From Schizophyllum amplum (lineage: Eukaryota; Basidiomycota; Agaricomycetes; Agaricales; Schizophyllaceae): a DNA stretch of 64,000 nucleotides. The notes under the pieces were generated by a model. It saw only the letters and a list, made by a program, of their open reading frames with translations. It did no database searches and was not told the origin of the DNA. The stretch is taken from positions 1,488,001 through 1,552,000 of the forward strand of contig VDMD01000004.1 of NCBI GenBank assembly GCA_007026445.1, read 5' to 3'. Each line of letters starts with the position of its first letter. Position 1 is the stretch's first letter. A program made the translations under genes and the position numbers. Shown here piece after piece: positions 1 to 11,322 of this stretch.

Positions 1-35
1 CTTTGTATTGTATCCGACAAACTCACTCGCCGTCG

Positions 36-297
36 CACGACAGACGTTGCCGAATTCGACGGCGGGGATAATCGTAGCGTTATGGGTTGATTTATGCTAC
101 ATATTCCGAGAGTATATACATAACAAATCACCACCGATGAAGACATGGGGAAATGAGTTGTATTTCGGTAGCTGTTTGGTATGTATATCCAGTAAAAAAC
201 AAAAAGGCCCATATCTGGCCGAACACGGGACAAACGCTGGCCGGACGCGTGACGGACGATGCCCGGCCGTGTGACGAATAGCGTGGTGTAAGATACC
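36..297. repeat. Left terminal inverted repeat
   Basis: Reverse complement of the right end of the element. The match runs from CACGACAGACG through the stretch ending GTGTGACGAA near position 278, and then on through TAGCGTGGTG to about 297. In the right copy this last part is separated by the 383-bp palindrome. Short open frames here are shadows: the DNA is conserved because it is a transposon end. The repeat contains several variants of a short motif (GTCCGTCAC, GTTCGTCAC, GTTCGGCC), the kind of subterminal repetition that transposases bind. Confidence 0.85.
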
Positions 298-576
298 TCC
301 CAACCCTATGTTACCGGTAAGTTACTGCCCGGGCCAGGCAGGGGGGTATTTTACCAGTATGTTACCGGTAAGTTACCACGTGACACGTGACTTCTGGCGG
401 TCCTTGTGGGACCTATGTCATGCGAGGTTCTGCTGCCCGCGTTGGGTGCGTCTTGAAGGGCATGGGTATACAGGGCAATTAAACGATGTTATTGTGCTTC
501 AGCGAAGGGAAAGACGTATGCTAAGGAAAATAATATGAATGTACATTAAAAAACCACCGTCGCGCGCCGCCGCTCG

Positions 577-3500
577 CTACTTCAAGAGGTCCGTCGGGTC
601 GAAACCAAAGTCGTTGTCAGCCGCGGTGGGAGTGCTGACGGGCGCATAGCCTGAGGCGTTGTGCTGGGTGCGCGCGGCACGCTTCAGGGGCACCGATGCG
701 ACGGAGGGTTCATCTGCGAGAACTTGGGTTATGTACGGCGAGCTCAGGTTCGCACCAGAGCAGGAGACGTCAAGTGCGGACGCTCCGGCGATAGTGTCCA
801 AGTCCCCTGCGTCTTCATCCGTCACCTCGCACTCTTCAGTTGCCGAATCCTCGTCGGTTGCAGGCTTTTCCTTGTGCGTCTTCTTGATATCGTAGTACCT
901 GATGTTCGGACGTGCCGCCGTGGTCTTCCGCTCCTGGATGAAGGTAATCAGCTTCAACAACTTCGTCTGCTGGAACTCCTGTATCAGACTCACCTTCAGC
1001 TTCTTCTGTGTGAGATGGAACTGGCGGATGGTCGTCATTGCGTGCACAGTGTTGATGTCGATGCGGTTCCGGACACTGGGTGTCAGCCACGTGAACGTCG
1101 AGACCGACCGCTCTTCAGGCATCGAGTTAATACGTATGGAGTAGAGCTTTACAGCCAGAGCCTGTACGCTTCATGAGTCAAAAAGACGAGAACAAGACAC
1201 CTCACGTACCGGTAGGACTACAGCATTGGGCAGCTCGTTGATGCCTTTCCACCAGAGCTTCATGCTCTGATCCTTCACCAGCGGGGTGTTGTAGGGGTAT
1301 TGCGCGCGGGAGTACATGCGCAGTTCGGAGACGAGGGCCGTCTTGTACTCGGTACTACGGCCTTTCCAGCATATGAATTGCGGGCGCGCGCCGTCTACGA
1401 TCTCCTTAGAAGCAATGTTCAGGAGAAATTTGAAGACCTTCTCGAAGAGGTGCGGGAAGCGAATGCCGGTGAAGTTGTCATCGGTATACTGTGCACGATC
1501 CTCATCCGTGAATAGGCCATTCTTCAAGTACTCTGTGGGGCTGTAAATGGCGTGTACATGGCAAAGATTGACACAGGGACTAACCGGGATTGAGGTAGGC
1601 GCAAGTGAGATATATGGGGCTCGCGAGAGTCCCGCCTTCGGCGAAGAGCTGGTTGTGACGGTGGTTGAGAATGCCCTTGATACAGTCTTGCGTCTCGCGC
1701 GGTATGGACCGCTTGCGGTCGTCTACAACCTCGCCGATCGCCTGAAGTGCGGCATGCCAGAGGATGTAGACGTGACCGGCATCCGCTTCGACAGCTTCCA
1801 AGCACGTCAAGGCCTTGAGTAGCGGAGACCCGACGCAGGTGAGGTCGCTCAGTATCTTATGGAAGGTGAATGTAAGGGGGTCGTGCGGGCCTTGGAAGTA
1901 ATCCGCGAACTCCTGCATGATCGTCAGTTATGGAGCGCGTGCAACGACCTCAACGACGCACCTCGCATTCGATCTCATCACTCTGCACGATGAATTCAAT
2001 AGGCTTCGCGCAGCGCTCAACGGACATAGCAGCTCGATAAGTCGTGAGAAAGCGAGTCTTGCCAATGGATTCGAGCCCGCGTGAGATTTTGAAGTTCTCG
2101 CGTTCGCGCGCGAGTGCGTGAATGGCAGGATGGGATCGGTGGAACTTGGAGATGATCGCGCGGACACCTTGTATAACCTACGGCAACGAGACATGAGCTT
2201 GATAATGCTATGATCGAGAGGGAAGAGACTCACATCTGCAAAATACGGGAGTTTGGCGATGTCCTTGGACGTGTTGCTGAGGTGATGGCAGACGTCGGCG
2301 AGCGCAAGGATCGTCGGAACATCGCCTTCGACTAGACGTCGGGAGACGCGGGTGTTGCCCGTGCTGTCGCAGACACCACCAGAGAAGTTGTCGCGTCCGA
2401 CGCGATCAATGACCTGGCCTCAGGCATCAACTTCATGGTAGCAAGAACAAGGAAAAGCACCGATCACCTCGATGACGAAGTTCCGGATCCAGTCGCCTGT
2501 GTGGCTTTCGTCCGTCGCCTCTCGCGTCTCCATCAGGTATGTCGCCCCGTCCTCGGTTGTAATATTGCAGGTGTAGAAAGCTTGGCGCTTATTGTTGTTC
2601 GCTGTCCCGCCATCCCATGAAATGGTGAGATGCTCCTTCTCCTTGAGGATATCGATCTGACGTTGCAGCACGGCAGCTGCTTCACCCTGGATAAATTCGT
2701 ATTCGAGCTTTTCGCGCGAGGGGGGCTTGTACGTGCGATCTGCCAGGTAGAGGACATTCTTGAAATACAATAGATCAACGAGTCGCAGCGCGAGACCTCC
2801 CATGACGAAGAGCAGCATGATACCTTCGTCAAGGGCGGCATGACGAGCAACGCGCGCAGTGCTCGTGGCCATGGTGTGCAGCTTCGACGTATTCCGGGAG
2901 TCGGATGTCGCCGTCTGGCCAGACGCAGTCTTCGACGACTTGGCGGCCGGTGCGTCGTCTTCTTTCGCTTGCGCGCGCGCCGCGTTCTCTGCCGCGAGTT
3001 GCGCTATCCGCGATGGTGCCCAGGTCGCGCACTCTTTCGCCGCCTTCGCTCGAGCAGCCGCGGGTAGCTTCGAACAAGACATGGCGTGCTTGAACCACCT
3101 CTTGGAGTTCCGATTGGCGTACGAAGTGCCGCACCACTTCTCGGGGCTGCCAACACATCGATGGCGGGTCTTCTTCGACTCGTCCGAGCTCAGGAAGCAT
3201 TTCCGCGTTAACTCATTCAGCAAAGCGTTCGCTGGCTTGCCACCCCTGCGCGTGCTCGTCTTCGCGGTGTCAATGTCTACCAGCTCCCCTCGAGAGTAAG
3301 GTGCGTCCTCGTCCAGGTCGACCCACAAATCACCGTCATCCCTCTCATCTCCGCCATTCACTCCTGCCGACGCCGCTATCGTATCCGCACTTGAGGGCAG
3401 TGGGCTAGCGTGCATATCGGAGGCAAGCACTGTCGCTTTAGCTTCGAGGTCCGTGCCCGTCGCGATGTTCTCCTCGCTGCTCATCATGGTGTCCCATGTT

Positions 3501-4963
3501 CGCTTCGCAGCTGCGTTCGATGTGGTCCCCTCAACTTTAAACTTGGCGAAGGTGATGTCGAGTTTCGACTTCGAAGTAAACTTGACCTTCGGCTCGCGCT
3601 TGACCCTCGGCTTCCGCTTTGCTGCTGGCTTCTTCGCTGGTGATTTCGGCTTTGCTGGCGGGTTCGGCTTCTTCGTCTTCACGGCTGGTGTGGCCTGAGC
3701 GGTGTCGGTGATGCCGTTTTCCATCTCCTGAGACGCTGTCGATGTTGCCGACGCGGGAGGGAAAGTCACAGCATCCTAGGGCGATAGTAAGCGTTGGAAA
3801 GATCGTGTCACGACATGACTCACAAGATGACCGAGATATTGTATAATCTGCTCGAGCATCTGTATTCGCCCCTGGTCGCATCCATGGCTGTCCAGAAGTG
3901 GAAACCTCGCTGGTAACGCGTCGTGCGCCAGTGCGTTGACGCATAGCAGGCCACAGGAGTATGAGTCGCGCTGTAGCGTGCATGGAATAGAGTCGTGCGT
4001 GTAAGGGGGCTCGCCGTGCATGCCGAGCCACCAGTTGATTAAGGCGAGTAGGCCGTCCGGTGGACGTATGCTCATCGGATCGTAGTGCCGAACCTCCTGG
4101 AGCTTTGGGTCGATGACAGCAGATATCCAATGGTTGCTCATGATACCGAGGCCACCAACAACCGCCTTCCCGTCGCCAATGCAGACCGGCACCACAAGGA
4201 GGATCTGCTTGGCCGTTCGGATGCGGGTTCCCATCGTTGTGAGAGCGGCGTGTGCCTGAGAGGGGTATGAAGTCGGGTCGATGTTATGCAGCGACCAGAG
4301 GATGTCGAACATCCAGGTATTGAGGACGAGGATATCCGGGTCGTTGATTGTGAATTCGAGGGAGTAGAGTAGAAGGTCCATGTGGGTGCTGTTCAACCAC
4401 TCGCGAGTGCCGAAGGCGAGGAGGGACATGACGTGCCCAAGCGATCCTCGCCCCGCCTGGTTATCTGAGGGGAGCGGTACGTTCCACGGCAGCCTCTCGA
4501 TCACTGCACTGTCCCCTCCGACCGCGGCGACCTTTGCTAGCAACAACGCCCAGTGACCCTTGGCGTTGAGGACTTGATAGACATGTAGCCAATATACGAG
4601 GACCCATAGAGGCCATGCATCGTGTGGTCCGACGTGCTCGCTGAGGGCTTGCTCTAGAGGGTAGGTGAAGGATGCGACGTCCGGTGACGACTCGAGTGCA
4701 GCTTGTGCGAGCTTCTGCAAGTCCGAGTAGGCAAGGAGGGGGAGTTGCTGGAGGCGGAGGAGGTCTGTCCTGTCGTGGAATAGTGTACTGGGTTCTTTCG
4801 AGAGGGTTATCTGCGTGCCGGTGATTATGGCGGGTGGTTGCTCAAAAGAGGGTGTAGGAAAACTGATTAGATGTTGTATGGTAGCAGCAGCATTAGGCAA
4901 AAGGAGTGGCTTGAGGTCGGTGGGTATAGGTGCGAGGGCTTCTAGTTTCTGCTCGAGGCTCAT
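577..4963 (-). CDS. Ulp1 protease-hAT transposase fusion
   Basis: Predicted cut-and-paste transposase with an N-terminal SUMO-protease-like domain. By hand the exons are 4963-3824, 3775-2468, 2413-2234, 2177-1962, 1912-1585, 1532-1210 and 1161-577. All junctions keep frame and give about 1359 residues without a stop. Residues 1-380 carry a C48 (Ulp1) protease with the full catalytic set: His278 (NHWISAVID), Asp295 (HYDP), Gln331 and Cys337 (LQRDSYSCG). A Lys/Pro-rich NLS-like stretch follows at about 413-450. A BED-like finger uses Cys587, Cys595, His610 and Cys614. The DUF659-type hAT core has Asp768 (SWDGG), Asp832 (CDSTGNTR) and a CHH motif near 858. The hATC dimerisation region begins with WWKGINELP near 1150 and includes PEERSVSTFTW. 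The start is the ATG at 4963. The hAT part has no ATG of its own at the junction (first codons GAT GCT GTG), which supports a fusion. Two separate genes remain the alternative. Confidence 0.82.
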
Positions 4964-5165
4964 GGTCGAGCACAAGCTGGGACCCCAAAGCCCGATCCCC
5001 AGAGCGCGCTGCTGCCCACCGCGCGCGCGACGAAGGTCACGTGATCAATGTTACCGGCCCCAAACGACCCTCGCGAGGCAGGTTGGTAACTTACCGGTAA
5101 CATACAGGTAAGTAACCGGTAAAATAGCTTTTTGCGAATTGAGGTAGGTATTTTCCACCACGCTA

Positions 5166-5548
5166 GTGACGAACAAAGGGCGAACATGTGACAGATGGTG
5201 GCCGAACGTGTAACGAATGCAGGTCGGACAGAGGCCGATCTTGGGAGCCGGACGCAGGCCCATGGAGTGACGTTGAACGGCACCACGTTCTCTGGCGACC
5301 TACGCCCTACACAGCGCGTGAACAAGCAATATTCTGCAAGGCAAACATTCAGGGCCGTCAAATTATACATACCGTTGAAGATTAGTTGTGTTTGGTGCAC
5401 TGTATGGTGTACAACTCGCCAGAAAACGTGTTGCCGTTTAACGTCACGCCATGGGCCTGCATCCGGCTCCCAAGATCGGCCTCTGTCCGACCTGCATTCG
5501 TTACACGTTCGGCCACCATCTGTCACATGTTCGCCCTTTGTTCGTCAC
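5166..5548. repeat. 383-bp palindrome inside the right end
   Basis: Positions 5166-5298 and 5416-5548 are near-perfect reverse complements of about 133 bp, with a loop of about 117 bp. The outermost bases are GTGACGAAC and GTTCGTCAC. The left end of the element runs straight from GTGACGAA into TAGCGTGGTG, and the same two sequences flank this palindrome on the right side. So the palindrome is extra on the right or lost on the left. It could be a fold-back insertion or an inverted duplication formed by template switching; the junction octamer is inverted, not direct. Confidence 0.8.
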
Positions 5549-5783
5549 ACGGCCGGGCATCGTCCGTCACGCGTCCGGCCAGCGTTTGTCCCGTGTTCGG
5601 CCAGATATGGGCCTTTTTGTTTTTTACTGGATATACATACCAAACAGCTACCGAAATACAACTCATTTCCCCATGTCTTCATCGGTGGTGGTTTGTTATG
5701 TATATACTCTCGGAATATGTAGCATAAATCAACCCATAACGCTACGATTATCCCCGCCGTCGAATTCGGCAACGTCTGTCGTG
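5543..5783. repeat. Right terminal inverted repeat (outer part)
   Basis: Mirror copy of 36-280. A few substitutions separate the two copies, for example in the stretch near 5690. The inner continuation of this repeat is displaced to about 5140-5165 by the palindrome at 5166-5548. Confidence 0.85.
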
Positions 5784-5789
5784 TCGCAA

Positions 5790-6131
5790 GTATAATGCGC
5801 GAATGAATAAATCACCTACTTATGAAGTTAGGAAGAGCGTATATAACGACTCCCTCCTCCTCGTAGTAATGGTTCATTTTGACACAAAAGCTACCCCACA
5901 CCTTGATTGGCCCGTCTCTGAAAAGACGCAGTGAAGCGTGTTCAATTTGAAGCTGCTACTTAATGTTACTGCCTGCACGAGGATTGCCGCGTGTGCGGCA
6001 AGTTCCAACACGCGATCACGTGGTCGCGTTGATGCCGTTGCTTGTTGAGCTCATTGCAACTCTTCCACGAACTCTCCGATCTTCGGTCTATACATTCGTC
6101 CGCCCTTTGGCGCGGACCCTTGGCTTCCGCC
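5790..6131. other. Intergenic, between transposon and coiled-coil gene
   Basis: About 340 bp with no convincing coding sequence on either strand. It should hold the promoter of the gene starting at 6132. I see no clear TATA box or repeat. Confidence 0.4.
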
Positions 6132-9100
6132 ATGTCTATACACACATTGGGGATGTACGACGTGTCTCCCGCGATGCAAAACCTGAAAGACCAACTGGCC
6201 GGTAAAGGTACGTTGAAGAGCGGACGCTGGCCTGCCCCAGCTAACTTACCCGCAGAGAGTCGTATTGCCGCCCAAGAATCACGAATATTGAAGCAGAGCG
6301 AGGCAATGGACGAGCTGAAGCGCAGGCTGGACGAGGCGTTATACAACGTGCGTGTGCTACCCTCTGCCACATTATCGATTTGACACTTCATTTTAGCTCG
6401 GGCGACAATCCGGAAAGGCCCTCGAGCTCGAATCTATACTAGAGCAACGATTGGGGGACCTCACCAGCGAACGCCTAGCGCGCGAGAACGCTCAGGTGGC
6501 GCTTGCACATGCGCAGGAGGACATCAAAGCGAAGAGCGCCGAAGCCCGCGAGCTGCAGTCGACTCTGGATACCCTTTCCTGTCGATTCGACGTCCATGAT
6601 GCACGAAGTTTGAAGCTGGAGAATGAGTTGAAGACCGCTCAGGCGCGAGTGAAGACACTTGAGACGGATCTTCGGCATTTGAGCTCGGTCCCGCCACCGT
6701 CCGTGACACCTGGCCGCAAAGCAGCACGACCACGCTCCTCCTCGATGACGAACTTCCGGATTACGACTCTCGAGCAAGAAGTGGCTGACACCCGGCAGAC
6801 ACTCGCCATACGCGACTCAGAACTACGTGCCGCATCCGAGAAGCTCGCCAAGACCGAAGCCGACTTGCTCAAGTCCGACAACGAGCGCGTTGCTGTATCG
6901 CAGCGACTGCAAACAGAGGTGACAGACCTTCGCAGCAAGCTCGACGATCAACACGACGAGCTCGAATTTCTCCGGTCGCAGCAGGGCGACAGCAGCCGGG
7001 AGGAAGAGCTTCTGAAGCGGATCGATGAGGACGATGCGAAGATAGCGACTCTCGAGATGCTCGTCGGCGACGCTCACGAGGTACCAAAATTGAAGGAGAA
7101 ACTCAGATCTGTCGAGCGGAAGCTACGCGCCGAGGAGGAGCGCAACATGGACTGCGAGGGCCGCAATATTGAACTCGTACGCGAGAAGGAGGAAGCGCTC
7201 GACGAGCTGGACGATGCCAGGGATCATGTAGCGACGCTGGAGATGGCGATCAAGGAGAAAGAATCGCAGATCGCTGCCTTGCAGTACGTGCAGCCGTCAC
7301 TTCAGGTGGTCTTCGCTTACACACGAATCACACAGACAGGACCGAAAGACCCGACGCAGTCTCTCCTCCAGCGCTTCCTCACGGGTACCGGACGACACTG
7401 TGGCCAATGTTGAGCGGATGCTCCATGCAATAGACCGATTGCGCGGCGAACGAGACAATCTGCGTCGTGACCTCAACTTCCTCGAGACGGAGACACGATT
7501 CACCATCGAGTCGCTGGAAGCTAGGGTACAAAGTCAGTACAATGCTTCCGACTCATGCCAAGACAAGGATGAGATTCGGCGCCTTCGCACTGCATCTACC
7601 GCCTTCGCTGTAATCATCACCAACCTGACCGCGGACGCCGACTCTTCGGCTTTTCAACTTGACCATCTCCGTATGCAGCTGAAGGAGCGAGAAGACGCGT
7701 ACTCGCAGCTGGAGATGCAGCACGAGCTCACCCAGCAATCGTTGGAAGAGACGGCCGGCTATCGCGACAGCCTCACAGTGGAGTTGGAGAACTTGTCCGA
7801 CGTATCAGGTCAACTGCAGGACGCGCAGGAGCGGATCGCGCAGATGGCTGCCGAAACGTCTCACCTCGAGCGATCCCTTGAGTCAACGGAGTCTGAGCGG
7901 GCATCTCTCGCAGCCCGAGTATCTGAACTCGTTGTCGAGCTTGCCTCTGCTCAACATGCACAATCCTGCGAACCCACGTCCCCGGAGCTACGCGAGTCAC
8001 GCGACGAGGTTTCACGCCTACAACAGGAGGTTTCCGAGCTGTCAAAGGCGTTGGAGTCGGTCGAATCCGAGTGCTCCTCACTCAACTTGCAAGTCACCAA
8101 CCTTACCGCCGAGGTAGAGGAAGCTCAGCAGGAGCTTTCTACTGCCGAGACTCGTTACAGCGAGCTCCAGTTCCACCAACTGTCCAACATGACGCAGAAC
8201 GAGGCAACCAGGGCTCTTCGCACGCAGATCGAGGAGCTTGAAGGTCGCGTCATGCGCCGGACCGAGCAGATTGGCATCCAGCAGCACGATATCCGCAAAT
8301 TGGAGACAAACCTCACCCTGCAGGAAGAGAGAATGACGGACGTCATGGCCGAGATCGAGACCTTGGAGGCTCAAAAGAACGCGATGGTGGAGGACTGCGC
8401 GGATGCGCGGGAACAACGAGATGAGGCCATCGCGCGCTCTGAACAGCTCGAGTGCGATCTGGAGAGCCTCGAGGAGCAGCTCGCTTCCCGTGACGTGGAG
8501 GCCGAGGTCCTCGTCGATGTGATCTTCAAGGGTATCGCACGACTTCGCGAGCCGCGTAACATCCTCTCTATCTCGGACGGCTCGTTGGAAACGGAAGAAG
8601 CCCTCGATGCTGCGCGAGACGCCACTGTCGCTCTGGCCGTCTCTCAGACGTCATGGCATCGTCAATCCGATGTTATTCGCGGTCTTCACTCCGATATCGA
8701 GCAGTTACACCTCAAGGTCGAGGAGCTTGAACAGGCGTTGGAGGAGAAATCAGCCGAATTGCAGAATCTACAGGAGATCGCGGACACCGTCGACGCATCG
8801 AGCACCGCCCAAACTATGGAGCTGCAGGCGCAGGTGGTCGAGCTGGAACGGACTATTGACGATATGAAGGCCTCGCATGCCAAGGCCATCGATGGCTTAA
8901 GACAATCCGAAGTCGCTTTGCAACAGCAAGTCGACGAGTTGCGCGCGTCCGCGTCGACTACTGAGGACCTGCAAGGCCAACTCGTGCAGCTCAAGGTGAA
9001 GCACATCGAGGAGCTCGGACAACTCAACGCGAAGGTCGTGGAACAAGCAAGCGCTCACGAGGAAGCACTTGCTCGTGTAGAGGCGGCGGAACGACGCGCG

Positions 9101-10970
9101 TCGGATGCTGAGCAGGGACTACAACAAGCGGACGAGCGTTTTGCGCGACCTCTGTGCACAGGAGAGTGAGCTCCAGGCGCAGTACGATACCGCGAAGGAC
9201 GCCCTCGCGGAATTGGAGCATCGATTCCAGACGACGGACGAAGAAGCGCAAGCCGTGCAGCAGGTGGTTGAAAAGTTGGAGAACGAGCTTCTTCGAACGC
9301 GCAACGACCACCGCGAGACGATGGACCAACAGGAGCGTGCGGTCGTACAGATGCGCACGCAGCTCGAACAGAGTTTGCAGGCCGCGCTTCGCGACACTGA
9401 CGGTGCTCGCCAATTGTTGTCTAACGAATGCGACAAGCGGATGGAGTTGGAGGAGACGCTCTCGCGCATGCAGCAGCAACTCGTCGACGAAGCGAACCAG
9501 TGGAAAGCGGAGCAGGATCAACTCATGCTCGAGCACGGCCAGCTTGCGGAGGAGTTTGATCAAGTTCAGGCCGATCTCACGAGCGCACGAGAAGAGATCG
9601 CGTCACTGCAACAGTCCAAGGAGGCGCTCGAGTTCTCAATGTCTGATCTGGAAGCGGAGGTCCAGCGATCAATTTCTCTCAACAGATATTTGGAGGGGCA
9701 AATGAAGGACACGTACGTGCCACATGATTACTGTATTCTACAGTACTGACTTTCTTCAGTGAAAGAAAGCTTAACGCTCACAAACGGGAGCTCGACTCTC
9801 TTACGGCCTCTCTGTCCGAAAAGACGAGCGAGCTCAACAAAGTCAACATCGATCTCAGTCTGGAGAGGGCCGGTCAGCAACGCGAAATCGCTGCCCTGCG
9901 CCACGATATCGAGGCTTTGCGCTCAAAACCGGACATGGAAGCTGCTCTCGCTGAGCTTGAGGAGCGTAACGTCGAGATGGAGGAGATGCTACGCAAAAAA
10001 TGTGCTGAGATCGAGAGCAACGACGACCGGGCTCTTGAGTACGTCCATGACTTCGCCGTTACTTTGTCTATGCTTACGATGTGTTGCAGAATGATGAAGG
10101 AGAACAAGAAGCTGACGTCCAAGGTGGAGTCCTTGACACGCAAGGTCCAGAACTTGCAAGCAAAGCTGGCGGCCGCTAAAGCCGTCAGCCAGGCTGCGGA
10201 AGCGACCTCTGATGCTCCGCCCGCCTCCGTGGCAGCGCCGCAGCCCCCGCGCTCGTCATCGATATCCCCACAACCAACGATGCCTACTTCACGCTCCTTG
10301 AACTCTTCCGTATCTTCGACATTCTCGCATCGACTGCTCTCAGGAGCCGGTTCTTCACATGCGCCGCCCCCTTCCACCTCTCGACCTCGCTTGGCGGCGT
10401 CGACGACACAAGCGCCGCCAACCTTCTCTGATACCCCACCTACGGTCCGCTCGCAGTCGTCACGAATCGTATCCCAGCCTCCCGCGTTCTCGCGACCCAA
10501 GACCCCCGAGCAGCGTGCATCGGTTTTCCCGTGCGCAGGCGCGAACACCAGAGCCCCATCCTGTCCCTGCGGCGATGCCTGTGTCAGCCTCCCACTCCAA
10601 GAAGCGCGGGGTGCCAGAGGACTTCGAAAGCCACGAGTCACACGTCCCGCGCGCTGTAGTTGCAGATGCAACGATAGCGAACGGATCGGAGGAGCGTCCT
10701 ATTCGGCGGATACCGAGCCAGGGTAGCTTCACGCCAGTACGGCACCAGACCTCGCGGCCCATGATCAGTCTCTCGCCGAAGAAGACAGCAGAGAAGCTTG
10801 GCGCGTATATCGCGGATGTGACCAACACGAGCCCGAACCGTCGAGCTCGCAACGTGACAGCACCCACACAACCTGTGTTCGAGGCGGCAGAGAAGCCGGT
10901 GAAGAGAGGATGGTTGGGAAAGATGCGGGGCACGACGCCAGCGTCGCGGCGCCCTTACGACGCGATATGA
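6132..10970 (+). CDS. Long coiled-coil protein, function unknown
   Basis: Starts at the ATG at 6132 (GCCATGT context) with a short N-terminal segment. Introns are visible at about 6207-6254, 6348-6396, 7284-7335, 9712-9760 and 10040-10090, all with GT...AG and matching phase. The product is about 1450-1500 residues. From about residue 25 to about 1250 it is nearly continuous heptad-rich coiled coil (E/L/Q/R-rich) with only short breaks. The C-terminal quarter is Pro/Ser/Thr-rich and disordered, ending in a basic tail with KRGWLGKMRGTTP. No catalytic motif is seen. The architecture resembles spindle-pole, golgin or septation scaffolds, but I cannot assign a family. The frame is lost twice by one extra base, at the T4 runs 9139-9142 and 10524-10527. 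Coding character continues in the new frame each time, so base-call errors are likelier than pseudogenisation. Confidence 0.75.
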
Positions 10971-11322
10971 CCTTGAGCAGTTGTTCACGCACTACTTTAC
11001 TTATTGACATGCCTACTGGACCACCGCACTGCTATTCCTGTATCTTACTAGCGATATCTATGCACTGATTACTGCTTTGACTTTTGCTTAGAATGCATAC
11101 GACTTTTCAGTCAGAAGTTGAACTACAAGTACATAGAGTCTTATTTGACGAGCCCGAAAGGAAGGTGACCTTCTATATCTGGCATCATCGCCATGTACAA
11201 GCGCATTGCGCCCGGAGCCGCGCGCCGCCCGACGCGTCTTGGCTCTGCCCAGCAACCAGGGTTGCGACGGACCTTCATTGACATTTACATTGCCATCCCT
11301 GACCAACCTCTGCGCCTGAAGG
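10971..11322. other. Intergenic spacer
   Basis: About 350 bp between the stop of the coiled-coil gene and the start of the tomosyn-like gene, both on the plus strand. No coding signal or repeat is seen; it must hold a 3' end and a promoter. Confidence 0.4.

Larger units (their letters stand above)
36..5783 (-). mobile_element. hAT-like DNA transposon carrying a Ulp1-hAT gene
   Basis: The two ends are inverted copies of each other. The stretch from about 36 to 280 reappears reverse-complemented at about 5543-5783 with only a few mismatches, and similarity continues further inward in interrupted form. The inferred tips read CACGACAGACG on both sides. Inside is one intact minus-strand gene (577-4963) whose product has hAT transposase features plus a protease domain, so the copy could be autonomous. 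The sequence outside the tips is TCG on both sides, which would be a 3-bp target duplication. hAT elements normally make 8 bp, so the exact boundary is not settled; only 35 bp of left flank is in the window. Subterminal TTACCGGTAA palindromes lie on both sides. The good agreement of the two ends and the open reading frames suggest a recent insertion. Confidence 0.85.

Noticed and set aside
8..303. Open frames on both strands in the terminal repeat, repeated at 5545-5772
   Set aside because: The same DNA occurs inverted at both ends of the transposon and the frames have no protein features; conservation is of the DNA end.
3776..4963. Protease as a separate gene beside a stand-alone transposase gene
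   Set aside because: The transposase would lack an ATG and any promoter space at the junction, while a proper GT...AG intron joins the two frames in phase. Kept only as the alternative.
6132..10970. Coiled-coil gene as a pseudogene because of two frameshifts
   Set aside because: Both are one extra base in T4 runs, coding continues without decay, and RPS11 in the same window shows the same error type.
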